Origin: Pseudomonadota bacterium
GTDB lineage: Bacteria; Pseudomonadota; Alphaproteobacteria; Rhizobiales; Devosiaceae
Length of the DNA: 23,508 nucleotides
Direction of reading: 5' to 3'
NCBI GenBank assembly: GCA_023415605.1
Contig: JAEZKB010000236.1
Span: 1 to 23,508, forward strand
The stretch's first letter is position 1; each line of letters starts with the position of its first letter. Shown piece by piece: positions 23,398 to 23,508 of this stretch. Position numbers and translations under genes: made by a program. The notes beneath the pieces were generated by a model. The model was not told where the DNA came from and did not search any database. It was given only the letters and a program-made list of their open reading frames with translations.

Positions 23398-23508
23398 GCC
23401 AGTCGACCGGGTGGCCGCTCCTGTTTCCGTGGGAGAGGAAAGTCCGGGCTCCATCGAAATACGGTGACGGCTAACGGCCGCCGGGGGTGACCCCAGGGAA
23501 AGTGCCAC
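23398..23508 (+). ncRNA. rnpB: RNase P RNA, 5' part (cut by window end)
   Basis: This is the catalytic RNA of RNase P, which matures tRNA 5' ends. Diagnostic sequences are GGGTGGCCGC (23410-23419), the universal GAGGAAAGTCCGGGCTCC (23435-23452), and GGGAAAGTGCCAC (23496-23508), the start of a conserved core block. The 5' end is estimated from the promoter. The gene continues beyond the window. In many alphaproteobacteria rnpB lies near the mraZ cell-division cluster, which may follow here. Confidence 0.93.

Noticed and set aside
1..23508. CRISPR array, prophage, insertion sequence or tRNA
   Set aside because: No regularly spaced direct repeats, transposase or phage genes, or tRNA-like sequences were seen.

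Overview
The window is GC-rich and densely coded. Its genes are typical of an alphaproteobacterium of the order Hyphomicrobiales: a σEcfG-type general-stress promoter, a HWE-family histidine kinase, a DUF2336 protein, a host-attachment-type protein and the 5' end of an alpha-type RNase P RNA. A Devosia-like organism fits, but this is inferred from gene content and not proven. About 20 protein genes, one partial RNA gene and several regulatory sites can be supported.

Layout. 1-463 has no gene; it holds two REP-like double-hairpin repeats and a long imperfect hairpin. 464-1964 holds a murein endopeptidase (mepA) converging on a DUF998 membrane protein, which has a perfect FNR/FixK-type box upstream. 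2283-5879 holds two paralogous alpha/beta hydrolases flanking a PAS-PAS-HWE histidine kinase and a single-domain response regulator. The kinase gene starts behind an exact GGAAC-N16-CGTT σEcfG promoter, which places the pair in or near the general stress response. 5890-7372 holds a divergent ftrA-type regulator and rhodanese pair. 7455-9575 holds a small exported protein, a host-attachment-family protein and a RarD-type EamA transporter.

9529-14558 (minus strand) holds three tandem paralogous membrane-anchored TPR proteins. They share an unrecognised ~170-residue extracytoplasmic domain with an invariant C-x4-C pair. This is the least explained part of the window. Immediately upstream on the same strand is oxyR, which diverges from katG in the classic peroxide-response arrangement.

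17831-23508 holds a katG terminator, a gene-free stretch with a promoter, a DUF2336 gene, a small membrane protein and a methionine-cycle operon. That operon encodes an ArsR-methyltransferase regulator and metF, behind a perfect 20-bp palindrome. It is followed by a Pro/Ala-rich anchored protein, a TerB plus J-domain (DjlA-like) protein, and rnpB, cut by the window end.

The themes are stress sensing (σEcfG-linked kinase and regulator, OxyR/KatG), envelope proteins (MepA, TPR trio, anchored Pro/Ala-rich protein) and one-carbon/SAM metabolism. Several genes appear to start at TTG or GTG codons, judged from Shine-Dalgarno placement.
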